Assembly: GCA_017502125.1 (NCBI GenBank)
Contig: JAFVVN010000015.1
Location: forward strand, 1 to 43,427
Source of the DNA: Bacteroidales bacterium
Lineage (GTDB): Bacteria > Bacteroidota > Bacteroidia > Bacteroidales > UBA932
Direction: 5' to 3'
DNA: 43,427 nt
In this document: positions 33,340-41,229 of the stretch, piece by piece
Numbering within the stretch: the stretch's first letter is position 1
Layout of the letters: every line of letters starts with the position of its first letter
The notes under the pieces: model-generated
The model's input: the letters and a program-made list of their open reading frames with translations, nothing else
Told to the model about the DNA's origin: nothing
The model's database searches: none
Translations under genes and position numbers: made by a program

Positions 33340-35190
33340 ATGAATAAGTATTTTTTGATAACTGCAACAGCTCTGCTTTGCATGACATCATGCTCAAGGC
33401 CTGAGCATGTGGATGTTCTGGTGATTGGGGGCGGGGCCAGCGGAATAACTGCCGGTGTCCAGTCTGCCAGAATGGGAGTGCCTGCCATGGTGGTTGAGGA
33501 GACCCCTTGGGTGGGCGGTATGCTCACAGCTGCCGGAGTGAGCTGTGTGGACGGTAACTACAAGCTTCAGAGCGGACTCTTCGGTGAGTTCGCGGATTCG
33601 TTGGCTGCGCGATATGGTGGCTGGGATGCCCTCAAGACAGGATGGGTGAGCAATATCAACTTCGAACCGCATGTGGGTCAGGAAATCCTGACGAATATTG
33701 CGGCCTCCTGCGGGGATCTCCTCCAGGTCAGGCGTGAGACAGTCATGGAAAGCGTGAAGAAGGTGGACCAGACATGGAAGGTGGTGCTGAAGCCGCTTCA
33801 TGGCAGAAGATATACGGTCACTGCCGATGTGCTCATTGACGGAACCGAACTCGGAGATGTGGCAAAGGCATGCGGGGTGGAATATAGGATAGGAATGGAA
33901 TCTTCTACTGATACAGGTGAGTCCATAGCACCGGCTGAGGCGAACGACATCATTCAGGACCTCACCTTCGTCACTATTCTGAAGGATTATGGCCAGGGAG
34001 CTGATATGACCATCCCGAAGCCGGAGAACTACGATCCTGCACCTTTCTATAACTGTTCCGTCAATCCTCATAATACCGAGATGGAAACCGGACAGACTCT
34101 CTGGAGCCCTGAGATGATGATAACATATGGACGGACTCCGAACGGTAAATATATGATCAACTGGCCTATCTATGGCAATGACCACTATGTGAATTCCATA
34201 GAAATGAGCCGTGAGGAGAGGATTGAGGCGTATAAGAAGGCCAGGGACTTCACCCTGTCTTTCGTCTATTTTATTCAGACTGAGCTCGGTATGAAGCACC
34301 TTGCACCTGCCGATGATGAGTTCCCGACCGAGGACGGACTCGCCTTGATTCCATATCACAGGGAGTCCAGGCGCATCGTGGGTGAGGCTTTCTTCACCCT
34401 TGATGCTGCTGCAGCGCCATATGATTTCAAGCATCCGTACTACAGGACCGGCATTGCGGTGGGGGACTATGCAGTGGACCATCACCACTTCCGTCATCCT
34501 GAGTGGAAGACCTTGCCTGACCTGCATTTCTATCCGATTCCTTCATTCAATGTGCCTCTGGGAGTCCTCCTGCCGAAACAGCAGGATGTGGAGAATCTGA
34601 TCGTGGCAGAGAAGTCGGTATCAGTGTCCAATCTCATCAACGGGGCCACTCGCCTGCAGCCGGTGGTCATGCAGCTCGGACAGGCTGCCGGAGCACTTGC
34701 CGCCCTCTCGCAGCTTGAAGGACGACCCGTGAAGAAGGTGGGTGTCCGCAAGGTTCAGAAGGCTCTTCTTGATGCAGGCTGCTATCTGATGCCATATCTG
34801 GATCTGCCAAAGGATCATCCTCATTTCAAGGCACTTCAGAAGATAGGCGCGACAGGCATCCTGCGTGGAGAAGGACGCAATGTCGGCTGGGCTAACCAGA
34901 CCTGGTTCCGTGCCGGTGATCCGCTTCTGGCAGAGGAGATATATGCGGGGGACTATTATCGTGGACCGCTTCCGTTCACTGATGGTCCTGTGAAAGTGGG
35001 ACAGTTCATCAATACTCTGCGCGGTCTGGGACTGTACATCCCGGCCGATGCCGGATCAATATGGACCGGTCTCGGCCTGACGGACTTCAATCCTGACCGT
35101 GTGATCACCCGCCTTGAGGCGGCAGTCGTTCTGGATGCCCTCATAGATCCTTTCAGCATGTTCGCTGTCGATTACGAGGGAAATGTATGA
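33340..35190 (+). CDS. FAD-dependent oxidoreductase lipoprotein with SLH-like C-terminus
   Basis: The start at 33340 gives MNKYFLITATALLCMTSC (Cys18); longer readings overlap the previous gene. The mature protein opens with VDVLVIGGGASGITAGVQSA, a Rossmann dinucleotide motif, then VVEETPWVGGMLTAAGVSCV, as in the FAD_oxidored (PF12831-like) group. Further landmarks are DVLIDGTELGDVAKACGVEY and NGATRLQPVVMQLGQAAGAL. The last ~120 residues contain two segments like S-layer-homology repeats: HFKALQKIGATGILRGEG followed by FRAGDPLLAEE, and FNPDRVITRLEAAVVLDAL. A sugar or cyclitol oxidation is possible, but the substrate is unknown. An FAD enzyme exported by the Sec route as a lipoprotein must acquire the cofactor outside the cytoplasm. 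Its stop codon abuts the stop of the minus-strand phosphoesterase. Confidence 0.85.
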   Translation: MNKYFLITATALLCMTSCSRPEHVDVLVIGGGASGITAGVQSARMGVPAMVVEETPWVGGMLTAAGVSCVDGNYKLQSGLFGEFADSLAARYGGWDALKTGWVSNINFEPHVGQEILTNIAASCGDLLQVRRETVMESVKKVDQTWKVVLKPLHGRRYTVTADVLIDGTELGDVAKACGVEYRIGMESSTDTGESIAPAEANDIIQDLTFVTILKDYGQGADMTIPKPENYDPAPFYNCSVNPHNTEMETGQTLWSPEMMITYGRTPNGKYMINWPIYGNDHYVNSIEMSREERIEAYKKARDFTLSFVYFIQTELGMKHLAPADDEFPTEDGLALIPYHRESRRIVGEAFFTLDAAAAPYDFKHPYYRTGIAVGDYAVDHHHFRHPEWKTLPDLHFYPIPSFNVPLGVLLPKQQDVENLIVAEKSVSVSNLINGATRLQPVVMQLGQAAGALAALSQLEGRPVKKVGVRKVQKALLDAGCYLMPYLDLPKDHPHFKALQKIGATGILRGEGRNVGWANQTWFRAGDPLLAEEIYAGDYYRGPLPFTDGPVKVGQFINTLRGLGLYIPADAGSIWTGLGLTDFNPDRVITRLEAAVVLDALIDPFSMFAVDYEGNV

Positions 35191-36615
35191 CTATCTTGTG
35201 ATGGTTTTGGTATAGACCCTTCCGAATCGGTCGGTCACGCGGACCTCGAGAGTCTTTGCGTCAGCTGAATGTTGTGCGCGGAACATATTCTCGGTAGGAG
35301 CGGCATAGACCCATGTCCTTTTGAGGGAAGACGGGTCTTTGTAGCACTCGCGTGCCAAAGGGTCCTGAGCCTTGAAACGCTCCATGTCGCAGACCTTCAC
35401 GCCGTCTTCGAAATATTCCACCTTCCACTGCGGGTCGTAGTCCCATACATTGGCCACGACATAGCCCTGGTGCATAGGGTCGTCCACATAGACCTTCATC
35501 TGGTAGTCCAGAGGATGGCCGCAGCCCTTGTATATCCAGCTGATCTGTTCGCCGTCCATGTCGAAATGCTTGAAGCCGGCAGGTGAACCGTCGATGCAGA
35601 CAGGACCGCACCACCATGCTCCGCACAGACCGGTGATGTTGATTTCCGCAATGTTCTCGCTGATCTGCTCGTAGTCAGCCGTGTGCATATGTCCTGAAAG
35701 GATAAGGGCCTTGTATGGCTCCAGCATCTTGTAGAATGCAGGCTTGTTGCAGAGGTTGTCTCCGATCACGCCGTACTGGAATGCGTCGCGGTCAGACTTG
35801 TCGAGGGTGGTGGGGATATGCATCGACACGACCACGTTAGTCCCCTCCGGTATATACGAAAGGTCCCTCTCAAGCCAGCGGAGCTGCCTCTCATCGATAT
35901 AGCCGATGTAGAAATAGTCGCGTCCCACATAGAAGTTGTTGTTCAGTACGATGTAATGCACCTTTCCGACGTTGAATGAATACCAGCACGGACCATACAT
36001 GTTTTCATAATCCTTCATGGATGTCTCGAACGAGCGTCCCCAGTTGGTCATGTCGTGGTTGCCGATGACATATCTGTAGTCGAAGCCACCCTTGTCCATG
36101 ATCCTGTTGTACTCGGGATATATGCTGTGGTCCCATCCGACAATGTCTCCCAGACAGAGTCCGAAGGTGTAGTCTCCGTCTGCCTGCTTCACATAGTCTG
36201 CAATATCTTCTGAGTACTTCTCAAGTTCCGGAAGCTCGTTCCTCTCGCTGATCTGTGGATCTGCAATGACAATCAGATTGTGGTTCTGATCGTTCTGGGG
36301 ATTCGCTTTCACAACGAAGTCATATTTCTTGATATCTGGGTTTATCTCTTTGTAGAACAGAGTGTTGTCACCTTTGAGCGTTGCTGATGTATATCCTGCA
36401 GGAGTGGATATGAATACGAACCGGCTGTCCTGGTCCGTGTCCATCTTGAATCTTCCTTTGGCATCGGTCACCACAGTGTTGAGTCCGTCAGAAACCACCA
36501 CTCCGGCCACTGCCTTGCCCTCGGTGGTCTTCACAGATCCCTTGATGTTCTCAGCTCTGACGCCGACCCCCGTCAGCATCATCCCAATCATTATATATAC
36601 AATTGCGTTTCTCAT
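35191..36615 (-). CDS. Secreted calcineurin-like phosphoesterase (MetallophosN-Metallophos-MetallophosC)
   Basis: I place the start at 36615 (MRNAIVYIMIGMMLTGVGVR), which restores a signal peptide and puts it 45 bases after the upstream stop. 474 residues. The N-terminal beta domain (~25-110) reads KGSVKTTEGKAVAGVVVSDG and DAKGRFKMDTDQDSRFVFIS. The metallophosphatase core shows IVIADPQIS, LGDIVGWDHS, VIGNHDMTNWG, VVSMHIPTTL and LSGHMHTADYE, which is the full set of metal ligands. The C-terminal beta domain ends with VRVTDRFGRVYTKTITR. Likely a periplasmic phosphomono- or diesterase. It is third in a minus-strand operon after the acyltransferase and the CE2-like esterase. It would suit a pathway in which phosphodiester glycosidases leave phosphomonoesters. 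Confidence 0.9.
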   Translation of the reverse strand: MRNAIVYIMIGMMLTGVGVRAENIKGSVKTTEGKAVAGVVVSDGLNTVVTDAKGRFKMDTDQDSRFVFISTPAGYTSATLKGDNTLFYKEINPDIKKYDFVVKANPQNDQNHNLIVIADPQISERNELPELEKYSEDIADYVKQADGDYTFGLCLGDIVGWDHSIYPEYNRIMDKGGFDYRYVIGNHDMTNWGRSFETSMKDYENMYGPCWYSFNVGKVHYIVLNNNFYVGRDYFYIGYIDERQLRWLERDLSYIPEGTNVVVSMHIPTTLDKSDRDAFQYGVIGDNLCNKPAFYKMLEPYKALILSGHMHTADYEQISENIAEINITGLCGAWWCGPVCIDGSPAGFKHFDMDGEQISWIYKGCGHPLDYQMKVYVDDPMHQGYVVANVWDYDPQWKVEYFEDGVKVCDMERFKAQDPLARECYKDPSSLKRTWVYAAPTENMFRAQHSADAKTLEVRVTDRFGRVYTKTITR

Positions 36616-36659
36616 ATCTTTTTGATTATTATATTGGTGCGGAGGGTTATGAATATACA

Positions 36660-37769
36660 TTATCTATAAATCCTCTCCTCCATCTTCCAGCCGGTAAGCG
36701 TGGAAATGTAAGGTATCATACAACTTGCCACCTTTATATGTCCCTGATAATTAGGATGCCAGCTTGCTCCCAGGTCGTCCTCATAATTGTGGGCGAAGTT
36801 GGACACTGTCATGAATGCAACATTATCCAGTCCGCTTGCCACCACGGCGCTGCGGATATAGTCGTAGAGGTAAGGATTCGCCGGTGAACCCATGCAAAGA
36901 ACAGGTATCTCCTTGCCGTAGTTGGCCTTGATGCTCTTGAGCAGGGTGATGTAGTTGTTCCTGAAGTTCGCCTCATTAGGCTGCTGCCCGGTGGAGAAAT
37001 CATTCGTGCCGAGATAGATTACCACGATGTCTGGAGTGTGGGCTCCCATGCCCGGCTCCCAGATAGGTTCCTTGGCCATATCGAACACCTGCGTGTAGCG
37101 GTCTGGCATATGATATCCCGGACCGAAGTTGTCATAGTTGCGGGCAATTCCCTGACCCGAGTGGCTCACGAGATTGAAATCAGCCCCGAAATAGCGGGCT
37201 GTGATTGCTGCGTATGTGAGGTTGCAGTTCTCAGTCTCGGCAAGGAAAGGGTCGTTCTTGTCGTTGCTCTCTGTGCCGTAACCGCAGGTATATGAGTCAC
37301 CGATGAATTCAATATGCCTTTCCTTTCTGCCGTTTGCCTGAAGGATATCCCCTTCGCTCAGGAAAGAGTGGACCGTGAACTTTCCCTGCTCGCCTTCGGT
37401 CCTCTTCTGGAGAATCACTTCATGTTCTCCTTTGCCGAGTCCTTCCGCCAGCACTATCACAGTGTCCTTCGCTGCCACCATGAACTTTCTGTCTGTCTCT
37501 GGAGCCATCTCCTTGTCCACCCACAGGTTGAACCAGCAGTTCTTTGTGTCTGAGCACTTCATGGCAAGATATGGTCCGTTGAAGCGTACCCTGAAGTATA
37601 CTCCGCTCCAGTCGTATGACACATCCGCTCCATCGACAGCTGTCCTGCCCGTATATTCGATACGGCTGTCTGATGCAGGAGTCTCTTTGAGTGTGACGGC
37701 CTTCCTGGCCGAAATGTCTGCAGCAGAGGCTGCAAGAAGGATTGTGATCAGAATGATGATTCTCTTCAT
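36660..37769 (-). CDS. CE2-like SGNH carbohydrate esterase
   Basis: 369 residues, signal peptide (ITILLAASAADISA). The N-terminal jelly-roll (~25-140) reads IEYTGRTAVDGADVSYDWSG and YFRVRFNGPYLAMK, as in the CE2 N-terminal domain. The SGNH core has HIEFIGDSYTCGYG (Ser158), HSGQGIARN, IYLGTNDFSTGQQ (Asn256) and GASWHPNYQGH (His338). CE2 enzymes remove acetyl groups from sugar hydroxyls. The gene follows the NagX/HGSNAT-like acyltransferase by 21 bases on the minus strand and precedes the phosphoesterase, so acylation chemistry may link the first two genes of this operon. Confidence 0.9.
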   Translation of the reverse strand: MKRIIILITILLAASAADISARKAVTLKETPASDSRIEYTGRTAVDGADVSYDWSGVYFRVRFNGPYLAMKCSDTKNCWFNLWVDKEMAPETDRKFMVAAKDTVIVLAEGLGKGEHEVILQKRTEGEQGKFTVHSFLSEGDILQANGRKERHIEFIGDSYTCGYGTESNDKNDPFLAETENCNLTYAAITARYFGADFNLVSHSGQGIARNYDNFGPGYHMPDRYTQVFDMAKEPIWEPGMGAHTPDIVVIYLGTNDFSTGQQPNEANFRNNYITLLKSIKANYGKEIPVLCMGSPANPYLYDYIRSAVVASGLDNVAFMTVSNFAHNYEDDLGASWHPNYQGHIKVASCMIPYISTLTGWKMEERIYR

Positions 37770-37790
37770 ATCAATAATATTTGTTTTTCT

Positions 37791-39191
37791 TTAACTTCTC
37801 CAGAATAGTCTGAGTCTGGTGAATGCATATGTGACACACATCATGATGAAGGTTATGATGATGCCCTGGGCTACACCCCAGAACTGCGAACCGGCTGCCA
37901 GTCCATATAGTGCCGGGAGGATTCCGAGCAGGGCGAGGACCGGACCGGTTAGGAAATTGGTCACGGTGTACGCCAGCATAGGATTCTGGCCCACACCTGC
38001 CAGGAACTTCCCTTTGACAGAGAACCTGAACTCAAGCATGAGGAGGAAGGCGGCTGTCAGGGCTGCCATTCCCGAAGTGGTGAACACATATGAGAGGTTA
38101 CAGTGGTCCTTGGTTATGCCGCCGTCCACAGGGTCGAAGGCTATTCCCACAAGCAAGAGTGTGAATCCTATGATCGCGGTCCTTGTGAAGACATTCTTCT
38201 GCTTCCATGTCAGACCGATGAATGCGGCTGCCAGTGCTGCCGATATGATGAAGTCGGCAGTCACATTGCGGGTGAAAAGTCCCCAGAGCTGCACGCAGGC
38301 GGCTGCAAATGCCAGAAATCCTGCTGTGATGCTTCTGTTGTCGAAGTTCAGTCCCTCTCCGCTGCGGGAATGTGCCAGGATTATGTCTCCGACAATGGAT
38401 CCCGGAATGGCGATGAGCAGATACTGTAGCCATTTCCATGAGAACAGCCAGCTCAGACTGCCGGTCGAGGGCACGAATGAAAGGACTTCCGGCGCATATG
38501 AATCAAGGGCCTTGATGGCTGCGACAAAGAGGAAGACCAGCCATCTGAGTCTGAGGCTGTCCTTTGTGAACATCCAGATGAGGCCACCCCAGATCGCTAT
38601 GTTTGCAAGAATCATTATTATGATGTCGCTGCTGTATCTGTTAAGCGGTATCCCGAACCACTTGACCAGCACGAAGCCCAGCATGACCATCATCGCCGCC
38701 CCGCAAAGGTTTATGGCAGTCCCCAGATGCTTCTTCCATCCCTCGGCTTCCTTGATGTTGACTCTGACGAAGGTCATGAACATTGCCGTCCACAGGGAGA
38801 TGTTGAACAGGTATATGTTCCATGATGGTCTCGAACTGCCTCCTATCGCATAGGCGTTGCCCAGAATGAGACCGAAAGCAGTGAGGATGAACCATCTCTT
38901 GATGAGGCTTCCTGCCACCTTCCACCTGCTCATTCCTCCCTCCAGCCGTTTTCTCATTGCCAGCGGAAAGGCCGCTCCCATCGAGAAGAGGAAGAAAGGA
39001 AACACAAGGTCAACCCATGTGATTCCCGGCACGTCCGGGTTGAATGCATATGTCGGAGGAGGGGTCTGGGCATGGAACATCCATGCAGGAAGATCGGAGT
39101 TGAATCCGATGTTTGCACACAGGATCATGCCTACGATGGCTATACCCCTGAGCATGTCGATTGTCGCGATGCGTTTGGTCTTGGTTGTCAT
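37791..39191 (-). CDS. HGSNAT/NagX-like membrane acyltransferase (DUF5009-type)
   Basis: 466 residues from the start at 39191 (MTTKTKRIATIDMLRGIAIV); a longer reading from 39218 would begin inside the likely -7 box. A polytopic membrane protein with about 11-12 hydrophobic segments. N-terminal signature is IDMLRGIAIVGMILCANIGF, then GITWVDLVFPFFLFSMGAAF and RKRLEGG, then a late FTTSGMAALTAAFLLMLEFR and NPMLAYTVTNFLTGP. This matches the family of human heparan-alpha-glucosaminide N-acetyltransferase and bacterial NagX, which move acetyl groups from cytoplasmic acetyl-CoA across a membrane onto glucosamine-type sugars. The family is often linked to GlcNAc use in bacteria. First gene of the minus-strand operon with CE2-like esterase and phosphoesterase. 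Confidence 0.88.
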   Translation of the reverse strand: MTTKTKRIATIDMLRGIAIVGMILCANIGFNSDLPAWMFHAQTPPPTYAFNPDVPGITWVDLVFPFFLFSMGAAFPLAMRKRLEGGMSRWKVAGSLIKRWFILTAFGLILGNAYAIGGSSRPSWNIYLFNISLWTAMFMTFVRVNIKEAEGWKKHLGTAINLCGAAMMVMLGFVLVKWFGIPLNRYSSDIIIMILANIAIWGGLIWMFTKDSLRLRWLVFLFVAAIKALDSYAPEVLSFVPSTGSLSWLFSWKWLQYLLIAIPGSIVGDIILAHSRSGEGLNFDNRSITAGFLAFAAACVQLWGLFTRNVTADFIISAALAAAFIGLTWKQKNVFTRTAIIGFTLLLVGIAFDPVDGGITKDHCNLSYVFTTSGMAALTAAFLLMLEFRFSVKGKFLAGVGQNPMLAYTVTNFLTGPVLALLGILPALYGLAAGSQFWGVAQGIIITFIMMCVTYAFTRLRLFWRS

Positions 39192-39215
39192 TTCCTTGTT
39201 TAAATGTATATCATA

Positions 39216-39223
39216 CAAATTTA
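39216..39223 (-). promoter_or_regulatory. -7 box (TAAATTTG) for the acyltransferase operon
   Basis: Minus-strand TAAATTTG fits TAnnTTTG and ends 24 bases before the start codon at 39191. It supports the shorter start. A pyrimidine-rich stretch occupies the -33 region. Confidence 0.5.
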
Positions 39224-39298
39224 CGAAAAGAAAAGAAGAAAGCCTTGCCTTGTTGCATGTTTTTTGATTTTCGGGTGTTGTGTATTAGTAGTGTAACC

Positions 39299-39334
39299 CT
39301 TTGTTCTGTCGTCCGGGAGGATTTCGGAACAAAG
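39299..39334 (+). promoter_or_regulatory. Inverted repeat in the lipocalin leader
   Basis: CTTTGTTC (39299-39306) and GAACAAAG (39327-39334) form an 8-bp perfect inverted repeat separated by 20 bases, ending 17 bases before the lipocalin ATG. It could be a leader hairpin or an operator; no other support. Confidence 0.3.
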
Positions 39335-39351
39335 ATCTTAACAGATTTATT

Positions 39352-39900
39352 ATGAATCGTCTGATTACAGTCGCGATGGCCGCCTGTCTGTTTCCGGCTC
39401 TCGCAGGGGCTCAACCTCAGCCCGACAATTCCACAATCCCGTATCTGGATCTCAATCGTTATCTCGGTACCTGGTATGAGATAGCACGTTTTGACCATAG
39501 CTTCGAAAGGGGCCTGGACAATGTCGTGGCCGAGTACCAGCTTCGTGATGACGGACTTGTGAGGGTGACGAATTCCGGATGGAAGAAAGGGAAGTACAAG
39601 ACGGCCGAAGGCAAGGCCAAACAGCCTGATCCAGTGAATGATCCTGCCAACCTCATGGTATCGTTCTTTATGTTCTTCTACAGTCCCTACAAGGTCATGA
39701 TGCTTGATGATGACTATCAGGTGGCACTGGTGGGCAGCAAGAGCCCGAAGTATCTGTGGATACTTTCACGAACTCCCGAACTTAGCCCGGATATGACGGA
39801 TATGGTGCTTATGGAAGCTGAGGCCCGAGGTTATGACATAGCAGACCTCATATGGGTGGACCAGTCTGAGAACATATCTACTTTGACTTCCGGAATGTAG
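39352..39900 (+). CDS. Lipocalin family protein (Blc-like)
   Basis: The start at 39352 gives a signal peptide MNRLITVAMAACLFPALAGA; upstream codons in frame do not. 182 residues. The lipocalin hallmark is LNRYLGTWYEIARFDHSFER (GTWYEI near the N-terminus), followed by DNVVAEYQLRDDGLVRVTNS, YQVALVGSKSPKYLWILSRT (the YLWILSR block) and a C-terminal helix region. Blc-type bacterial lipocalins bind lysophospholipids or fatty acids; here there is no lipobox, so it should be periplasmic. Its last 23 bases overlap the 3' end of the minus-strand lipoprotein gene. Probably not part of the glycan loci. Confidence 0.93.
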   Translation: MNRLITVAMAACLFPALAGAQPQPDNSTIPYLDLNRYLGTWYEIARFDHSFERGLDNVVAEYQLRDDGLVRVTNSGWKKGKYKTAEGKAKQPDPVNDPANLMVSFFMFFYSPYKVMMLDDDYQVALVGSKSPKYLWILSRTPELSPDMTDMVLMEAEARGYDIADLIWVDQSENISTLTSGM

Positions 39901-41134
39901 CGTTCAGATACAGCCCCGGTGTAGCGGCCACAGGCTTTTCTGCCGCGTACTTCATGCCGGAGACAAGTTCCGGCATGAAGCTCATGGAGGTGTGGTCCAG
40001 AACATATAATTCGAGGATGTCTTCCTCTGTTCCGTCCTCCTTGTCCAGATGGAACCCTACGAACGAGACGGCGTCTGCACTTGTCGTGTCGGCAGAGAAG
40101 AACCTGTTCGTGTTGTCGAGTGAGAGAAGCTGTATCTTCTTGTTCTGACCTTTCGGATCGGTGATGTACTTGTCGTCGCTGAATTCCAGGATGGATTCCC
40201 CTTGGAAATACAGCTTGAACTTCGATGCGAATGATGGGGTGAAGAGTGCATCTTTCAGGGATATGTCGAATGAATCGGAATATCCGAACTCCGGCACAAG
40301 GCTGTAGCCGGTGCATGTCTTGCCCCATATCTTCTCGAAATACAGCGAGTCGGTGATGAGGGTGTCCATCTTCCAGCTGCCGTCAAGCACCTTCAGGCTT
40401 CCCCTGAGAAGGTCTATCTCCAGTTCAGGAAACAGTCCGAGACCGAATTTTTCGTCTTCAGTCACATTGAGTACGATCTTGTTCCTGCCTGCCTGCGGTG
40501 ATGAGGTCTTAGGAATGATCCTGAATCCGGTGGAGGACTTCTGGGCCGGGATGGAAAGGGCGGTGTGGCCGTCAAACTCGAAGTCCACTCCTTCCACTGC
40601 AGTGGATTTTTCCGTATTGAGCTCAAATCCTATGCTGCAGTCCTTGGTGAGTGCCTTCACAGATCCGGTGGAGTCGTGCAGGACTATGTAGCATTCCGTG
40701 GTGTCTGCCGCATATCCCCTTCTTGAAGAGAAGCTCAGCAGCCCGTATTTGTCCTGAAGCCTGAACTCGGAGGTTGTGTATTTTCCGGCTGTGAATCCTT
40801 CCGGGATCTCCACGCTGAGACTCACCGTCCTCCCTGTTCCAAGCTTTTTTGTGGATATTACAATTGAGTCTCTTGGAGCGTCCTTGGTGAATATGAAACA
40901 GTCTGCGGATGCCCTGTAGTCGGTTCCTTTCTTGGCGGAACCGCCGAATGTCACCGGTATCCTGACCGTGTCCGCGGTCTCGAACGGCTGTCCTATGAGC
41001 CTGAATATGGCTGTCTCCTCGAGGATTTCAGGAGTCGGGGTCAGGAAGGATATTCCTGGAGTGAAAGGTATGTTCTTTGAGCACGCAGTGAACAGCGCCG
41101 CTGCAATTATGATGGATGATAATATTCGTTTCAT
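39878..41134 (-). CDS. Bacteroidota lipoprotein of unknown function (DUF4929-like)
   Basis: 418 residues from the start at 41134 (MKRILSSIIIAAALFTAC, Cys18); the extended reading would start only 12 bases after a likely -7 box. The first ~90 residues resemble a Calx-beta-like unit (TVRIPVTFGGSAKKGTDYRA), and a second such unit follows near VEGVDFEFDGHTALSIPAQ. The C-terminal ~170 residues are a separate beta domain (LDGSWKMDTLITDSLYFEK). The layout recalls the DUF4929 family of Bacteroides lipoproteins, but I am not certain. No catalytic motif. It is divergent from FeoAB with back-to-back -7 boxes, and its 3' end overlaps the lipocalin gene. Confidence 0.65.
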   Translation of the reverse strand: MKRILSSIIIAAALFTACSKNIPFTPGISFLTPTPEILEETAIFRLIGQPFETADTVRIPVTFGGSAKKGTDYRASADCFIFTKDAPRDSIVISTKKLGTGRTVSLSVEIPEGFTAGKYTTSEFRLQDKYGLLSFSSRRGYAADTTECYIVLHDSTGSVKALTKDCSIGFELNTEKSTAVEGVDFEFDGHTALSIPAQKSSTGFRIIPKTSSPQAGRNKIVLNVTEDEKFGLGLFPELEIDLLRGSLKVLDGSWKMDTLITDSLYFEKIWGKTCTGYSLVPEFGYSDSFDISLKDALFTPSFASKFKLYFQGESILEFSDDKYITDPKGQNKKIQLLSLDNTNRFFSADTTSADAVSFVGFHLDKEDGTEEDILELYVLDHTSMSFMPELVSGMKYAAEKPVAATPGLYLNATFRKSK

Positions 41135-41178
41135 ACTCACTGTTGGGTATTTTGACACCTTAGACAAGGTATATCATG

Positions 41179-41186
41179 CAAACTTA
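41179..41186 (-). promoter_or_regulatory. -7 box (TAAGTTTG) for the DUF4929-like gene
   Basis: Minus-strand TAAGTTTG fits TAnnTTTG, 44 bases before the chosen start at 41134. Confidence 0.45.
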
Positions 41187-41199
41187 GTCATTTTTTTGC

Positions 41200-41207
41200 T
41201 ATTTTTG
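41200..41207 (+). promoter_or_regulatory. -7 box (TATTTTTG) for FeoAB
   Basis: Fits TAnnTTTG and lies 22 bases before the FeoAB ATG at 41230. The -33 element is not obvious, and no Fur-like palindrome was recognised in the short intergenic region. Confidence 0.5.
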
Positions 41208-41229
41208 TAAACATATTTCAAAAGCATAT

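Noticed and set aside
33394-34527. A 377-codon open frame on the minus strand
   Set aside because: Antisense to the FAD oxidoreductase; no family resemblance and no promoter.
37819-38853. A 344-codon open frame on the plus strand
   Set aside because: Antisense to the HGSNAT-like membrane protein; its Met/Ala/Arg/Pro composition is a shadow of membrane-protein codons.
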